NCBI GenBank assembly: GCA_021812735.1
Contig: JAKAMV010000500.1
Span: 1 to 7,426, forward strand
Direction of reading: 5' to 3'
Source: Chloroflexota bacterium
GTDB lineage: Bacteria > Chloroflexota > Limnocylindria > Limnocylindrales > CSP1-4
DNA length: 7,426 bases
The position numbers and the translations under genes are program-made. The notes below the pieces were generated by a model that saw only the letters and a program-made list of their open reading frames with translations, searched no databases and was not told the origin of the DNA. How positions within the stretch are numbered: the stretch's first letter is position 1; the number at the start of each line of letters is the position of its first letter. Below, in pieces: positions 6,236 through 7,426 of the stretch.

Positions 6236-6250
6236 CGTGGGGGCCCCGCG
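6236..6250. terminator. Possible bidirectional terminator between convergent genes
   Basis: The 32 bases between the regulator's stop (6222-6224) and the stop of the oppositely oriented phosphorylase gene (6257-6259) contain a short GC stem, CGTGGG (6236-6241) with CCCGCG (6245-6250), including one G-U pair and a 3-base loop. There is no T-run on either strand. Position favours a shared terminator; the structure alone is weak. Confidence 0.25.
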
Positions 6251-6256
6251 CCGAGG

Positions 6257-7267
6257 TTAGCGACGCTGCCGCAGCGAGTCGAGAACCTCCGACAGGTGGC
6301 CGTAGGCCAGGCACGTGACGGTGTCGGCGGCTCCGTAGTAGATCGCCAGCCGATCGGCGTCGCGATCGACCAGGGCGGCGCAGGGGAAGACGACGTTCGG
6401 CACGTCACCGACCTGCTCGTAGCTGACCTGCGGCGAGAGGAGATAGTCGCGCCCTCGGGCGATCACCTTCCACGGCTCATCGAGGTCGAGCAGGGCCGCG
6501 CCCATCGAATAGACGAAACCGTTGCATGACGTCAGGACGCCGTGGTAGATCAGCAGCCAGCCTTCCGATGTCTCGATCGGGACCGGGCCGGCCCCGACCT
6601 TGGTCGACGCCCAGCCCCATGGCTCCGGCGCCATCACCCGGCGGTGGCGGCCCCAGTGGATAAGGTCCGGGCTCTCCGAGTAGAAGATGCTGCCGAACGG
6701 CGTGTGGCCGTTGTCGCTCGGCCGGCTCAGCATCGCGTAGCGATCGCCGATCCGTCGCGGAAAGAGCACGCCGTTGCGATTGAACGGCAGGAAGGCGTTG
6801 TCGAGCTGAGTGAACGACTGGAAGTCGCGCGTCCAGGCGACCCCGACCGTCGGGCCATGGTAGCCGCTGCACCAGGTGACGTAGAAGCGATCCTCGAGCC
6901 AGGTCACTCGCGGGTCGTAGGCGTGCTCGAAGGAAGCGTGCAGGTCGGCCACCCGATCATCGCTCGGCAGGAACACGATCGGCTCGTGATCGATCTGCCA
7001 GCTGATCCCGTCAGCGCTTCGACCGGCGTGGAGGTTCATCGTCCGCGATCGGTCGTCCACCCGAAACACCCCGGCGAAGCCGCCCTCGAACGGGACCACC
7101 GCCGAGTTGAAAATGCTGTTGGAGCGCGGCAGCAGGTCGCGAGGAATGATCGGGTTGTGCCGTGACCGCCACAGCGGGTCGGTACCGGACGCCCGCTCCT
7201 CCCATGGCATCGAAGACGATGCGGCGGCCTGGTCGCGGTTCGATCCTGGCCCGAGGGTCGTCGTCAT
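6257..7267 (-). CDS. GH130-family beta-1,4-mannoside phosphorylase
   Basis: GH130 phosphorylases split beta-mannosidic bonds with phosphate, releasing alpha-mannose-1-phosphate. The five-bladed propeller pattern is recognisable: RHNPIIPRD (36-44), [18 protein letters not shown] (54-71), [11 protein letters not shown] (80-90), [16 protein letters not shown] (117-132) with the predicted catalytic acid Asp118, [20 protein letters not shown] (163-182), [11 protein letters not shown] (221-231), GWLLIYHGV (236-244), and the C-terminal [16 protein letters not shown]. Lys223 and His242 match positions that bind phosphate in characterised members, favouring phosphorylase over the hydrolase-like GH130 enzymes. 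The 336-residue length is typical, perhaps nearest subfamily 2, which includes enzymes acting on manno-oligosaccharides or Man-GlcNAc; the exact substrate is undecided. No signal peptide, so cytoplasmic. ATG at 7267 has a GAGAGGA-type ribosome site at 7276-7282. The first 30 residues are a nonconserved leader, so a later start is possible. Confidence 0.92.
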   Translation of the reverse strand: MTTTLGPGSNRDQAAASSSMPWEERASGTDPLWRSRHNPIIPRDLLPRSNSIFNSAVVPFEGGFAGVFRVDDRSRTMNLHAGRSADGISWQIDHEPIVFLPSDDRVADLHASFEHAYDPRVTWLEDRFYVTWCSGYHGPTVGVAWTRDFQSFTQLDNAFLPFNRNGVLFPRRIGDRYAMLSRPSDNGHTPFGSIFYSESPDLIHWGRHRRVMAPEPWGWASTKVGAGPVPIETSEGWLLIYHGVLTSCNGFVYSMGAALLDLDEPWKVIARGRDYLLSPQVSYEQVGDVPNVVFPCAALVDRDADRLAIYYGAADTVTCLAYGHLSEVLDSLRQRR

Positions 7268-7370
7268 TCGGTCGGTCCTCTCGTGGGTGGGGCAACAGGC
7301 GAAGCACGAGCGCCGGCGCTGGGGTTGCCTGACCGTATGCGCCGCCGATAGTAGCAGTTCTCAGGTTTCT

Positions 7371-7400
7371 AGTGTAGTTTCCAGTTGTCTATCAACTCAA
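7371..7400 (-). promoter_or_regulatory. Candidate promoter of the GH130 gene
   Basis: In an AT-rich patch (about 7350-7413) unlike the rest of the window, the - strand reads TTGAGT (7395-7400), 18 bases, then TACACT (7371-7376, four of six consensus bases and TANNNT). Transcription would start near 7364, leaving a leader of about 95 bases. The local drop in GC supports a regulatory region even if the exact boxes are wrong. Confidence 0.5.
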
Positions 7401-7410
7401 ACTGACTTGA
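7383..7410. promoter_or_regulatory. Operator-like inverted repeats over the GH130 promoter
   Basis: Two overlapping symmetric elements are present. AGTTG (7383-7387) and CAACT (7393-7397) are inverted around TCTAT. TCAACTCAA (7392-7400) and CTGACTTGA (7402-7410) match as inverted arms at 7 of 9 positions around A7401. They cover the spacer and -35 box of the candidate promoter, where a repressor would act. Which protein binds is unknown; the LacI-type neighbour is the obvious candidate, although these sites differ from the palindrome at its own promoter. Confidence 0.4.
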
Positions 7411-7426
7411 CAACGCGTCCGGCGCG

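Overview
High-GC bacterial DNA (mostly G or C at third codon positions, several GTG starts, at least one probable leaderless mRNA) carrying two unrelated loci side by side. The order flgD, small flagellar-operon protein (TIGR02530 type), flgE is the arrangement seen in Gram-positive-type flagellar clusters. With the base composition it suggests Chloroflexota or Actinomycetota; this is inference from gene order and composition, and no phylogenetic marker gene is present.

Left part (1-3580, all + strand): the last codons of an upstream gene (fliK by position), then flgD (short form, hook cap), a TIGR02530-type protein overlapping flgD by 4 bases, and flgE (hook protein). FlgE is followed within 90 bases by two strong GC hairpins and then by a predicted secreted, C-terminally membrane-anchored beta-propeller protein of unknown function. 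The first three genes build the hook. The propeller gene is the odd member: it sits where flbD/motA-type genes are often found, and nothing in its sequence ties it to the flagellum.

Middle (3581-3903): about 320 bases with no convincing gene but several inverted repeats, marking the end of the flagellar block.

Right part (3904-7426): a carbohydrate locus. A CE7-family acetyl-esterase (- strand) and a LacI-family regulator (+ strand) diverge from a 254-base intergenic region. The regulator converges on a GH130-family beta-mannoside phosphorylase (- strand), whose promoter lies in an unusually AT-rich patch at the right edge. Neither enzyme has a signal peptide, so the simplest model is import of acetylated manno-oligosaccharides by a transporter not in the window, deacetylation by the esterase, phosphorolysis by the GH130 enzyme, and control by the LacI protein. 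The regulator probably also represses itself through a palindrome placed between its -10 box and its start codon.

I found no tRNA, rRNA, CRISPR array, insertion sequence or phage gene. Nothing here is convincingly a new system. The best candidates for novelty are the propeller protein behind flgE and the LacI regulator with an atypical hinge and a matching atypical operator.
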